A model generated the notes under the pieces. The model ran no database searches. It saw only the letters and a program-made list of their open reading frames with translations, and was not told the origin of the DNA. Both the position numbers and the translations under genes were made by a program. From the IMG/VR virus record IMGVR_UViG_3300017725_000063, positions 1-25,436 of that record: 25,436 bases of DNA; one strand, given 5' to 3'. Positions 1 through 9,400 of this stretch are shown piece by piece. Position 1 is the stretch's first letter. Each line of letters begins with the position of its first letter. This DNA comes from a virus.

Positions 1-246
1 AACACATTCATGGGCTTCAACATCTTGACAATGGGCGATCGTGATGAGGGTGGCATTCCCAAGCCGTCCACTCGTACTTGCTTTGCCTGGCACAAGGATT
101 CCATGGGCTATGCTGAGTCAATGGCTCAGAAAACCGAAGTCAACTATGTCCCAGAAAAGACATCGTTCTTGGTTAGCTCCATGTTCTCTGCTGGTTCCGT
201 CTCAATCGACGGCGAAGGCATTGTCAAAATTTCTTGCACTGAATAA
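1..246 (+). CDS. Major capsid protein, C-terminal part (5' truncated)
   Basis: The frame is open from the first base, so the gene begins upstream; 81 residues and a TAA stop are visible. The tail of the protein has the pattern of podovirus coat proteins: an FLVSSMFSAGSVSIDGEGIV stretch, in which a small-residue loop is followed by an acidic beta-strand and the last strand of the capsid fold. Position supports this, since a small head protein and the gp11/gp12-like tail genes follow directly. The call rests on that motif and on gene order; the fold-defining N-terminal part is not in the window. The next gene begins 12 bases later behind an AAGGAG ribosome site, so the two are probably co-transcribed. 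Confidence 0.65.
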   Translation, partial: NTFMGFNILTMGDRDEGGIPKPSTRTCFAWHKDSMGYAESMAQKTEVNYVPEKTSFLVSSMFSAGSVSIDGEGIVKISCTE

Positions 247-258
247 GGAGAATAAGAC

Positions 259-498
259 ATGGCATTCGCAACAGCAAACTGGGCAACCGTTGCCGCTTCA
301 AAGAGCGGTAATGCACCAGCTATCTATAGCTACAAATCTTCCGGCGACAACAAAGCTGCTATCGCTGGCTCTGGCTATTTTAACAAAGTTGAAGCTCTTA
401 TCACTACTGGTGATTGGATCTACACATACGGAAGCGATGGCGGTCAAACGCTCGTAGCTACCAACACATCAGGCGTTATCACAACGGCTGTAATCTAA
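259..498 (+). CDS. Small head-decoration or head-fibre-like structural protein (79 aa)
   Basis: A 79-residue protein lying between the coat gene and the tail adaptor. It is rich in Ala, Ser, Thr and Gly and predicted beta-rich, with a YSYKSSGDNKAAIAGSGYFN segment and a GDWIYTYGSDGG turn. That pattern (a residue-alternating strand, SGYFN, then a hydrophobic strand and a glycine turn) is familiar from small proteins beside phage coat genes and from some spike modules. A decoration or head-surface role is inferred from position and composition; nothing catalytic is visible. AAGGAG stands about eight bases before the ATG. A strong hairpin follows the stop codon, which may set the level of this transcript relative to the tail genes. 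Confidence 0.6.
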   Translation: MAFATANWATVAASKSGNAPAIYSYKSSGDNKAAIAGSGYFNKVEALITTGDWIYTYGSDGGQTLVATNTSGVITTAVI

Positions 499-503
499 AG
501 AAA

Positions 504-531
504 GAGGGAGCTGGTTCCGGCTGGCTCCCTC
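504..531 (+). promoter_or_regulatory. Intercistronic stem-loop after the head genes
   Basis: Perfect 8-bp inverted repeat GAGGGAGC (504-511) / GCTCCCTC (524-531) around a 12-base loop. The following bases are not T-rich, so this is not a standard intrinsic terminator. It may be a weak or factor-assisted terminator, or a 3' stabiliser for the abundant capsid mRNA. It starts five bases after the stop of the preceding gene and ends ten bases before the GGAG of the next. Confidence 0.5.
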
Positions 532-551
532 CACCCTTACGGAGAACGATT

Positions 552-1169
552 ATGGCTGCTGGTGATACCTCTCTTTCTATCTGCTCTGATGCACTAATAT
601 TGCTGGGCGCTTCTCCGATATCTTCGTTCACAGAGGGATCTGACTCGGCCCAGGCTTGTGATCGTCTATATCCAGACCTCAGAGATTCTTTGCTATCAAA
701 CTATCAATGGAGCTGGAGCGTTAAGAAGGTGCAGCTAAACCGCCTTTCTACTGCCCCCATTGACGAGTGGAAGTATGCTTACCAAATGCCAGGGGATATG
801 CTCTCCGGCGTGCTGGCCCTATTCACTAGCGCAGGAATTGGTGAAAACCCCGTCCGGTATGGATGGGAAGTTTACGGCGATCAGATCTATACAAATTTTG
901 AGAAGATATTTATCGACTACCAAAGTGCGATTGATGAGAGCAAGATGCCTAATTACTTTGTGCGCCTCCTTCGTACATCTCTCGCTGCTGAGTTAGCGTT
1001 TACAATTACCGATCAGATCAGCAAGTCGGATTACTTCCGGTCTTTGGCATATGGATCTCCTGGTGAATCAAACCGGGGTGGGCTGATGCGCGAGGCTATG
1101 AACATAGATAGCCGTGGCAAGCCACCACAGATCATTGAGGATTATTCTCTTATTGATGTGAGATACTAA
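552..1169 (+). CDS. Tail tubular protein A-like adaptor (T7 gp11-like)
   Basis: Codes for 205 residues, close to T7 gp11 (196). The N-terminus (ICSDALILLGASPISSF, then a DSAQACDRLYPDLRDSLLS segment and WSWSVKKVQL) is the typical start of this adaptor family: a helix hairpin carrying the 'A-L-x-x-L-G' and 'Y-x-x-x-R-D-x-x-L' patterns. The adaptor forms a dodecameric ring between portal and tail nozzle. The ATG at 552 is chosen because GGAG lies at 541-544; the frame is open further upstream, but that part runs through the preceding hairpin and looks non-coding. The nozzle gene follows one base after the stop, consistent with translational coupling. Confidence 0.8.
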   Translation: MAAGDTSLSICSDALILLGASPISSFTEGSDSAQACDRLYPDLRDSLLSNYQWSWSVKKVQLNRLSTAPIDEWKYAYQMPGDMLSGVLALFTSAGIGENPVRYGWEVYGDQIYTNFEKIFIDYQSAIDESKMPNYFVRLLRTSLAAELAFTITDQISKSDYFRSLAYGSPGESNRGGLMREAMNIDSRGKPPQIIEDYSLIDVRY

Positions 1170-1170
1170 T

Positions 1171-3369
1171 ATGCGGATTATGCAGTTCCAAACGAACTTC
1201 TCGGTTGGCGAACTTGATCCTCTTATTCGCGCTCGAACCGATCTGGCTCAATATAAGAACGCGCTTGAGGAAGCCACTAACGTCATTATTCAACCGCAAG
1301 GCGGGTTTAAGAGGCGTGATGGCATGAAGTTCATCTATGACTTTGGCTCAAGCTTTACTGACTTCAAGGTGATCCCGTTTGAGTTCAGCGTGGATGATAG
1401 TTACCTTTTGGTGTTCGTCAATCAAAGGATCTATGTGTTTAAGGCTGGTGTCTTGCAGGCCAATATCAACGGCTCTGGTAACGATTACATTACGGCAACA
1501 GACATAACCACAGCAATGCTAGACGAGATCAACTATACGCAAGCGGTCGATACTCTCATTCTCTGCCACGAGGATCTGCAAACTAAACGCCTGGTTCGCA
1601 ACAGTGATACGAGCTGGACGATAGAGAACTTGCCAATTACTAACTTGCCTCAGTACGCATATGCCTTCGATACGCATATGCCTGATTTCACAATCACGCC
1701 CAGCGCAACAACAGGTAACATTACAATTACCGCGTCTGGTGCAACCACTGATACCGGTACGGCTCAAGCTGGCGGTTCTGCTACAATCACACTAAAGTCT
1801 TCATCAAGCTATACTGGCGACGATCAGCCAAATGGTATGTTCATAACATTAACTTCCGGTACGGGATCTGGTCAGACGCGCCATGTTGAGGATTACGTTG
1901 CGTCCACAAAGGTTCTGACTGTCTATCCGGCCTGGGATACTGCGCCTGACAATACCACAGGTTACAAGGTCGAGGCGTTTGCGCCTGCTGCCGTTGGCGA
2001 ATACGCCCAGGTGACAAGCACGTTTGGCCGCGCTCGATATGTTGAGTATGTTTCTCCGACTGTAATGAAGGCTGTCACGGAAGTAGATTTCTTTGACACG
2101 GATGCCGTTACTACTGGCTTCTGGGAAAGTGAGCATGGGTATGAAGATGTTTGGTCTAATGCCCGTGGCTGGCCGCGCTCTGCTGCATTCCATGAGGGGC
2201 GGCTATACTTTGGTGGATCTAAGTCTCGACCCAATACAATTTGGGGTTCCGGTGTAATCAACTATTTTGACTTCAATGCCGGTACTGGACTTGATGATGA
2301 GAGCGTTGAGGCAACGATCAATACCAATCAGCTCAACACAATTGTCAATCTGTTCTCTGGCAACGACTTCCGCATTTTTACAACCGGCGGTGAGTTTGTA
2401 ATCTTACAGGGAACGAATGAGCCGATCACTCCATCGACATTCTTTGTGCGGCCTCAGACTCGCCTCGGGTCTAAGGCTGGTATTCCAATTGAGGATCTGA
2501 ATGGCGCGTCAATCTTTATTCAGCGTCAGGGCAAATCAATTAACGTGTTCCAGTTTGGCGACACGACTGCATCCTACCAGGTACAGAACATATCAGCACT
2601 AAGCTCTCACTTACTCAAGAACCCTGTTGATATGGCTGCGCGCAGGGCTGCATCGACAGATGAGTCGGATCGCTTGTTTGTGGTGAACGGCACTGACGGA
2701 TCTATGGCGGTTTACTCTATCCTGGTTGGTCAGAATGTTATTGCACCCAGCCGGTTCGTTACAGATGGTGAGTATATCGCTGTCGGCGTAGAGGTTGCAG
2801 ATGTCTATGTAATTGTTAAGCGCACGATAAACGGGTCCAATAATTATATGCTGGAGAAGTTTGACCCAGATCTCACGCTGGATAGCGTTAAGAGCGGTGG
2901 AGCGGCCTCCTCAGTGACGATGAACCAGTTACAGGGGAAGACAGTCCAGATCATAAGGGATGGCGTTCTAGAGCCTTCTCAGGTTGTCCCTGCCTCGCCA
3001 TACACGATTACCTTTGTCTCACCAGCTACGTCCAGCTATCAGGTTGGGCTGAACTATACAGTCACAGCCAGGACAATGCCTGCGGAGCCGGTGCTTTCCT
3101 CTGGATCTGTGCAAGGCTTTAAGAAGCGGATCATCCAGGTTGATGCCATTGTGAACAGCACGAAGGATATGACGATCAACGGCAAACAGGTTTCGTTTAG
3201 GAACTTTGGAGAGGATGTGCTGGACTCACCGGTTGAGGCCTTCACTGGCATAAAAACTATGCACGGTTTGTTAGGTTATAGCGGAACAGGGCAGATTACT
3301 ATTAGCCAAAATGTTCCATTGGAAATGATTGTTCTCGGTCTTGAGTACCGGTTGAGCGTAGGGAGTTAA
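1171..3369 (+). CDS. Tail nozzle / tail tubular protein B-like (T7 gp12-like)
   Basis: Codes for 732 residues; T7 gp12 is 794. The N-terminus is diagnostic for the podovirus nozzle family of BPP-1-like and related phages: NFSVGELDPLIRARTDLAQY, then a QPQGGFKRRDG motif. In such proteins the Gly-Gly-x-x-x-R-x-G turn starts the first propeller strands. The rest is beta-rich with many Thr, Ser and Gly. Around residues 325-410 a WPRSAAFHEGRLYFGGSKSR stretch, followed by an FRIFTTGGEFVI strand, is another family hallmark. The protein forms the hexameric tube that closes the tail and through which DNA and core proteins pass. There is a second possible start three codons in (ATG 1180). Confidence 0.82.
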   Translation: MRIMQFQTNFSVGELDPLIRARTDLAQYKNALEEATNVIIQPQGGFKRRDGMKFIYDFGSSFTDFKVIPFEFSVDDSYLLVFVNQRIYVFKAGVLQANINGSGNDYITATDITTAMLDEINYTQAVDTLILCHEDLQTKRLVRNSDTSWTIENLPITNLPQYAYAFDTHMPDFTITPSATTGNITITASGATTDTGTAQAGGSATITLKSSSSYTGDDQPNGMFITLTSGTGSGQTRHVEDYVASTKVLTVYPAWDTAPDNTTGYKVEAFAPAAVGEYAQVTSTFGRARYVEYVSPTVMKAVTEVDFFDTDAVTTGFWESEHGYEDVWSNARGWPRSAAFHEGRLYFGGSKSRPNTIWGSGVINYFDFNAGTGLDDESVEATINTNQLNTIVNLFSGNDFRIFTTGGEFVILQGTNEPITPSTFFVRPQTRLGSKAGIPIEDLNGASIFIQRQGKSINVFQFGDTTASYQVQNISALSSHLLKNPVDMAARRAASTDESDRLFVVNGTDGSMAVYSILVGQNVIAPSRFVTDGEYIAVGVEVADVYVIVKRTINGSNNYMLEKFDPDLTLDSVKSGGAASSVTMNQLQGKTVQIIRDGVLEPSQVVPASPYTITFVSPATSSYQVGLNYTVTARTMPAEPVLSSGSVQGFKKRIIQVDAIVNSTKDMTINGKQVSFRNFGEDVLDSPVEAFTGIKTMHGLLGYSGTGQITISQNVPLEMIVLGLEYRLSVGS

Positions 3370-3372
3370 GAC

Positions 3373-3831
3373 ATGGAAGCAATGTCAGTTATAGGACCGA
3401 TAGTATCAGTCGGCGGTAAGATTGCTGCGGCTGGTGCGCAAAGAGATGTTGGCCGCGCTCAACAAGCGGGTTACGAACAGCAAGCACAGGCTGCGGAGTT
3501 AAAGGGTCGGTCTGAAGCGATTGCTTATAAACAGCAGGGCGCGGATGCTTTGAGAAATTTAAATGAAACACTTGCGGCAATTGTTGCTCGTGCCGGTGCT
3601 GGTGGTGTAGATCCTACATCTGGATCGGCTGCAACTATGCAGATGTTTGCTATGTCGGAAGGTAGCAGAGAGGCTGCGGTTGCAAAAGACAATGCAGCTC
3701 TTGCTCTTGGAGAAGCTTACACGCAAAGCGGAATTTATAGATCAGCTGGGTCAACCGCAATGAAAAGCGCGAATGTAAGTGCTGCCGCAACACTGGGCGA
3801 GGCTGCTTACATGGCCGGTAAATTAGCATAG
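3373..3831 (+). CDS. Small internal virion / ejection protein (T7 gp14-like position)
   Basis: A 152-residue protein with an apolar N-terminus (IGPIVSVGGKIAAAGAQ), then a long Ala/Gln/Glu-rich helix (roughly residues 23-72) and an Ala/Gly-rich second half. This layout, with a short hydrophobic start and heptad-like helices directly after the nozzle gene, is typical of the smallest podovirus internal-core protein, which leaves the head first and reaches the outer membrane. Sequence identity to T7 gp14 is not evident by eye, so the role is inferred from architecture and position. AGGGAG before the ATG fixes the start. It begins three bases after the nozzle stop. Confidence 0.6.
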   Translation: MEAMSVIGPIVSVGGKIAAAGAQRDVGRAQQAGYEQQAQAAELKGRSEAIAYKQQGADALRNLNETLAAIVARAGAGGVDPTSGSAATMQMFAMSEGSREAAVAKDNAALALGEAYTQSGIYRSAGSTAMKSANVSAAATLGEAAYMAGKLA

Positions 3832-3844
3832 GTTAGGTTAAAGA

Positions 3845-6463
3845 ATGGCACAACTTCCACGATATCAGCGACTAGGGGTAAGAACCCGTCAGCCAGGTAG
3901 CATTGATTTCGCGGATACGCGGGAGCAAGCAAGGTATTCTCAGAACCTTTCGCAGCAACTAGATCGAATGTCTCAGTTTGCTTTTAAGGAAGCATCTAGG
4001 GCTGCTGAAGTAAGGGGTCAGGAACGTGTGCGCGAAGAGGGCGCTGTTGAAACTCTTGAGGCTATTGATAAAAAGGGCGGTGCGTTTAGTATTGCCGATC
4101 AGGCTGCATATGCACTTGGAAGTCGTGTTGCTGTAGCCGAAATACAAAATACCGCTGAAATCGAAACTATGCGGATTTTGAACGATGCAGAAAGGAATGA
4201 AACTCCCTTCTCTAGGGTTCAAGAGCAATTGTCGGATCTTACACTCGGTTACTCAGAATCACTGAGGGTAATTGATCCAACCGCTGCGGCTGTTTTAAGA
4301 GAAAACCTAAACGGCGCAACAGCCAAGGCGACAGAAAGATATTCAAATTGGTATGTAAATCTACAAGCTCAAAAGCAAAAGGTAAAAGCTGCCAATGCGG
4401 CGGATCTGCAATATAACAATGTTATACAGGGCGCGATCCTTCCAGGTTCAAACGCTGTAACAATCAAACAACAGATTGCTAAATCTATTGAGCTTCTTTC
4501 TGGCATGGGGTTGTCAGAAAAACAATTAAAGGCTTTTGAGCTTAAATCATACAGTGATGCTATTAAAGAAAATGCTATTTTTAACTTCAACTCATCTTCG
4601 GTTGAAGAGCAACAAATAACATTAAAGCGAATGGAGACTGTTCCTTTTACGGGAATGACTTTAGGGGAAACTCAAACTTTCAGAAAAGGCCTCCAAGGAA
4701 CATACAACAAAAACGTAGCGATGAGAGAGCAAAAGGTTTCAAATGTTGTTTCACTGATTAGTGATCAAGATGATATTGCTACTGCTGGGGGTGTCGTTTC
4801 TCAAAAAATGCTAACAGAGATAGAATCTCAGCTCGATGCTTTTGGGCCAGAAGGCGATAGGGCAAGAGCTGCTTATGAGCGCATGACCTTTGATATTGAT
4901 ACTGCTAATAATCTCAAAGCTATGATGCCTGCTGATCTGGCCAGCTTTGTTACCTCAATAGAATCTGGTCTTCCTGGCGTTGGTGAGCCTGGTCGGGATA
5001 CAGACGTAGAAGTTAAAACGTATGATTTCGCTGTTAAAATGTTGGATCAGTTTAATAAGGACATAGAAGACAATCCGATTTCCGCTGCTATGAAAAGACA
5101 ACTCACCGATGATAATAATAACTTAATTCAAATTAAGCCAATTGATTTTGGTCAAGATCCCAATCGTGTGGTTGCAGATCTTAGTTTAAGGTTTGACCAA
5201 GCAAAGCTAGTCTCTAACGCATATGGGACACCTCTTACTTTATTTACCAAAGAGGAAACAAAATTGTTTTCCAATGCTCTTAAATCTGCGTCTTTGAACG
5301 ATAGGTTGATTGCCTTGGAATCTGTTGTTGCAAGTGGAGATGCTATTGCGCTTCAAGCCTTTGAGGAGCTTGCTGGTACAGATGGAGCGTTTTATGCCGC
5401 CGTAGGTGCTTCAATGGTTTCTGGAAACAGAGATGTGGCTACCCGTGCGCTAGAGGGCCAAGCTATTATTGAGACAATGGGCAAGCCTAAACTTACATCA
5501 GACGCCGGTATGCCAGACGCAGATTCAATTTCTAATGAGGTGTTTAGATCTGTATTCGGTGAAACCCGAGACGCTATACCGGCTTACAGAGCGATGGCTG
5601 AAAACCTGTACGCTTTCTATGCGGAAGGCGCTACCGAGTTTGATGAAGTTCTTTGGAGAAATTCTTTGAATCAGGCTGTTGGATTTAATCCTGAGGATGG
5701 AACCGGTGGTATTGATACAGTCAGGTCTGTTTCAACACTTATTCCTAGTGGGAATACTGCTCTTGATGTGTCTAACGCCTTAATAGAAATGGACGCAAAT
5801 ATACTTTCTGCGGCTACATTAACGGGGCAAACAATAGCTCCTGAAATGTTTGAGGCTCTGTCCGGCGAGATCGAGCTATCTTTAGTTGATCCTGGGGCTA
5901 ATATATATCAGGTAACAAAAAGTGAAGGAACCTCTGGAGATTACAATCTTGTCTCTTTGGGGGGTGACAACTACGGATTTCTGTATAAAGACAGTGGCAT
6001 TGAAGTTGTGGATGACAAAGGCGATATACTTGTATTTGACCTAAAAAAAGTAATTGAACTTACTGCCGCCCGTGGCCCGGTTTATTATACGCAGGATCAG
6101 AAAGATGCGCTTGATGCTCAGAAGGATGTGGGGCAAGGAATTATTCCAGAACCATTGCTGGAGAAAATGGCTAAGCCGGGCATTGGCGTAATACCATCAA
6201 CTATTGTGTCTACGACAACATCTCTTGCGGAAACCGTATCAGACGTTGCTGAAGCTGTATCTGAAATCCCGGCTGCTGGTGCTACCGCTGTAAGTGAGTT
6301 GGACGAGAGAGAGGCGATACAAGCTAGCTTAATTGAGCTGCGGAAGAAATTTGAGCCAGGAACAAGTGCACACAAATACCTTAGCGCCTTTATTATACGT
6401 GCGTTTGATTCAAATAAAGTTTCCGTGGAAGATCTAAAAGCCGTGGAAAGTGATTTTAAATGA
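3845..6463 (+). CDS. Large internal virion protein (T7 gp15-like position)
   Basis: Codes for 872 residues, mostly long charged helices. The N-terminus (QLPRYQRLGVRTRQPGSIDF) followed by a heptad-rich segment (about residues 25-130) resembles ejection proteins of BPP-1-like podoviruses, which keep an unstructured positively charged start and then a helical tube. No enzymatic motif is visible. I found no transglycosylase-type E...S...GLMQ motif. The C-terminal 80 residues contain an Ala/Val/Ser-rich apolar linker and then charged helices. T7 gp15 is 747 residues and forms the periplasmic part of the DNA-ejection tube with gp16; that role is inferred from size and order. The stop overlaps the next start (ATGA), so the two proteins are translationally coupled. 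Confidence 0.6.
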   Translation: MAQLPRYQRLGVRTRQPGSIDFADTREQARYSQNLSQQLDRMSQFAFKEASRAAEVRGQERVREEGAVETLEAIDKKGGAFSIADQAAYALGSRVAVAEIQNTAEIETMRILNDAERNETPFSRVQEQLSDLTLGYSESLRVIDPTAAAVLRENLNGATAKATERYSNWYVNLQAQKQKVKAANAADLQYNNVIQGAILPGSNAVTIKQQIAKSIELLSGMGLSEKQLKAFELKSYSDAIKENAIFNFNSSSVEEQQITLKRMETVPFTGMTLGETQTFRKGLQGTYNKNVAMREQKVSNVVSLISDQDDIATAGGVVSQKMLTEIESQLDAFGPEGDRARAAYERMTFDIDTANNLKAMMPADLASFVTSIESGLPGVGEPGRDTDVEVKTYDFAVKMLDQFNKDIEDNPISAAMKRQLTDDNNNLIQIKPIDFGQDPNRVVADLSLRFDQAKLVSNAYGTPLTLFTKEETKLFSNALKSASLNDRLIALESVVASGDAIALQAFEELAGTDGAFYAAVGASMVSGNRDVATRALEGQAIIETMGKPKLTSDAGMPDADSISNEVFRSVFGETRDAIPAYRAMAENLYAFYAEGATEFDEVLWRNSLNQAVGFNPEDGTGGIDTVRSVSTLIPSGNTALDVSNALIEMDANILSAATLTGQTIAPEMFEALSGEIELSLVDPGANIYQVTKSEGTSGDYNLVSLGGDNYGFLYKDSGIEVVDDKGDILVFDLKKVIELTAARGPVYYTQDQKDALDAQKDVGQGIIPEPLLEKMAKPGIGVIPSTIVSTTTSLAETVSDVAEAVSEIPAAGATAVSELDEREAIQASLIELRKKFEPGTSAHKYLSAFIIRAFDSNKVSVEDLKAVESDFK

Positions 6464-9400
6464 ACCTTGGAAAAGCAGATATAAAGTTTTTAAATTCTGA
6501 CCCAAGAAGGAAGATGTCAGCTCCCGCTGCTACATGGGTTGAGAATGTTGTAAAGGCTAAAGACGTAGGTTTTTTAAATGGTGACGCTGGATCAAACTCT
6601 CCAGGTTTTGCCAAGTCACAAATCTGGGAGCCTATAATTGAATCGCTTAATGAAACTGAGTTTTTGAATAACGGCGAGAGATGGACTAACCCTGCTCGAT
6701 ATTTAATATCTGCGCCGACTACTGGACAGTATAAGTCTGAAAAAGCTTATAACAATGCGATTGAAAAAATCTTTTCTACTATCCGTCAAAATCAGATAAA
6801 TCTTTCTTCTGATCTAAAGCAGGTAAATAAAAGCTTTATTGAGAAACAAACTGTTGAGTTAGTAAATAGAGAGCGTGCTGAGTTGCAAAAGCTTTCCGAT
6901 GATAACCCTGGGTTTTTGTATGGAACGGCTCGGTTCGGTGGCGCAATGGCTGCATCATTAAGCGATCCAGTTACTCAGCAAGCTATGATGTTAGAAGGCG
7001 CTGTTGCCATTGGCAGAAGCATGTGGCGTCAACTATTTAATTCTGCTGTCTTAAATGGTGGCGCTGGTGCTTTTTCTGAAATTGCAGTTAAAGAATGGTA
7101 TGATGAGCTTGACGTTGATTATGAGTTTTCTGACTTTGTGGCTAATGTTTCTGCAAACGCTGCCTTGGGCGCGGCTCTTCCCCTTGCTGGTGCTGGCATA
7201 AAACTAACAGCTAATCAAGCAAGGAAAGGGTACTTAGCTCTAACTGGAAACAACCAGCGTGGCACATTGGAAAATCGTGAAATGGCTGCGGGTCTCTTGG
7301 AGGCTGAAGAGTTTGAAGAAGTAGAAAACCCACTTCAATCAGCCACACCCAATGAAGCTCAATATGTTCACAACCAAAGGCTAGTTGAGGCTGGTGCTGC
7401 TGCGGCTAATGCACAGCCACCGGCAATGTCTCCAGATGCTCCATTGCCTATGAGCGCCGCTTCTGTGAGTGCAGCTAATCTTGAAGGCGTAAACCTTATA
7501 TCTATGGTGAAAGCCTCTGATATTGGTGTTGATGCGGAAACATTCCAATTTAAAGCAGAGGGTGATGAGTTTGGCGTTACTGCAAGGCTGCAAGGCGTCC
7601 AAACATTCAACCCATATTGGGCTGGCACTGTTAGCGTTTATGAATATGCAGATGGTCGAAAGGTTATTGCAGACGGGCATCAACGTCTTGGATTAGCTAA
7701 ACGCATTATGGCTCAAGATCCGTCCCAGGATATCAGTTTACACGCATATACATTTAGAGAAATAGACGGTATCACGCCGGAAGAAATGCGCGTAGTCGCT
7801 GCGTTGAAAAACATAGTAGAGGGAAGCGGCACAGCAATTGATGCTGCAAAGGTCTTGCGTGTAGATCCTTCTAGGCTTCCAGATTTGCCACCAAATTCAG
7901 AGCTTGTGCAACAAGCTAGAGGCATAATGCCGTTAAGTGACAATTCATTTGGCATGGTTGTAAACGGGGTTGTACCGGCTAAGTATGCTGCATTTGTGGG
8001 TCGGTTGATTGACGATAGCGATTTGCAAGACGCAGCAATGAGTGTGCTTGCCAAAGCCAACCCAGAAAACAAATTCCAAGCGGAAGCTATAGTTCGCCAG
8101 GTTAAGGAAACCCCTTCAGAGCAAGTAACTCAAATATCTTTGTTTGGCGAAGAGCTAATGACAGAGAGTTACTATTTCGAGCGTGGTAAAATTCTGGACA
8201 GGGCTTATAAAGAGTTGCGCAGAGATAAAGCTGCGTTTGAAACACTTGTAAGAAACGCTGAAAGGTTGGAAGCTGAAGGAAACATCCTTGCGGCGGATGC
8301 AAATCAAAGAAAGGCGGCTACAGATGCCCAAACGATCACGCTCCTCCAAGCGCTTGCAAACCGCAAAGGGCCGCTCTCAGACGCCCTCAACGATGCAGCA
8401 AGGACAGCAAGGGACACAGGAAGCTATGGCCCAGCCACAAGCGGATTCCTTGATGCTGTCAGACGATCAATTGACGCAGGCGATTTCCAAAGCATATCTG
8501 CTGGCGACATTGGACGCGGCGTCGATGGTACAGCGGAGGTCACGCGACCTTCAATTGAAGAGCCAATCCTAGAGGGATTTGACGAACCTACAGGGCCAGC
8601 TTCAGATCAACAGACCGGGCAGCTTATAACAGATATGTTCGGTGCTGAGGAACCAGTTGTTACTCAGCGGCTTGACGTTTCTCCAATAGAGGAAGATGTG
8701 GTTGCGGTTCAAGAAATCAAAATGCCGATTGATGACAATCTTCCACCAGATCAAATCCGCGCGCAAGTTCGATCATTAACTGAAGAAAATACTCCAATAA
8801 TTAAAAATTTAATTAAACGTATTGATGAAAAATTTGGCACTGAATCAGGCGATAACATTAAAGATCTAGCTAAAGTTATACAAAAAGCAAACCGCCCATC
8901 AATTTTAGCTAAAAAGCCTTGGCATAAAGTGTCTCATATTAGAGATAGCTATAGGTTTAAAACCGTTATCAAAGATTTTAGAGATGTCCCGGCTATATTT
9001 AATGAGCTTCTAGCTAGTGGCATCAGGCTTGTAAAAGTCGATACAGGTAAACTATTCGATCCAAAAGAATGGGGATGGCGGATTATCGCGTTTGATCTGC
9101 GTATGCCTAACGGTCAGCTAGTCGAGTGGTATCTGCCGATCAAAGAGTTAGAAGCGCAGAAAAAAGCCGAGGGGCACTTGCTATTCGAGGAATGGCGAAA
9201 CAAAACCCCAGAGGAAATCCTAGAGCAGAATGACGCATATATGGAAACCATCCGAAAAAGCTGGAATGGTTACGACCAAGCGTTTCAGTCTTCGTTAGAC
9301 CGTATGGGCATTTCGATAGAAGATGCAGCGGCTTCCTGGTCTAAGGCGGAAAGTTCCATGCTGGAAGCTGCGCGGAAATCACCAAGCTCATCTGGCATGA

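Noticed and set aside
504-531. Strong intrinsic terminator after the head genes
   Set aside because: The hairpin is good, but the downstream bases are CCACCCTTAC, not a T-run; downgraded to a stem-loop.
1519-2261. Minus-strand open frames within the nozzle gene (82-114 codons)
   Set aside because: They are antisense to a certain gene, lack ribosome sites and have unlikely composition.
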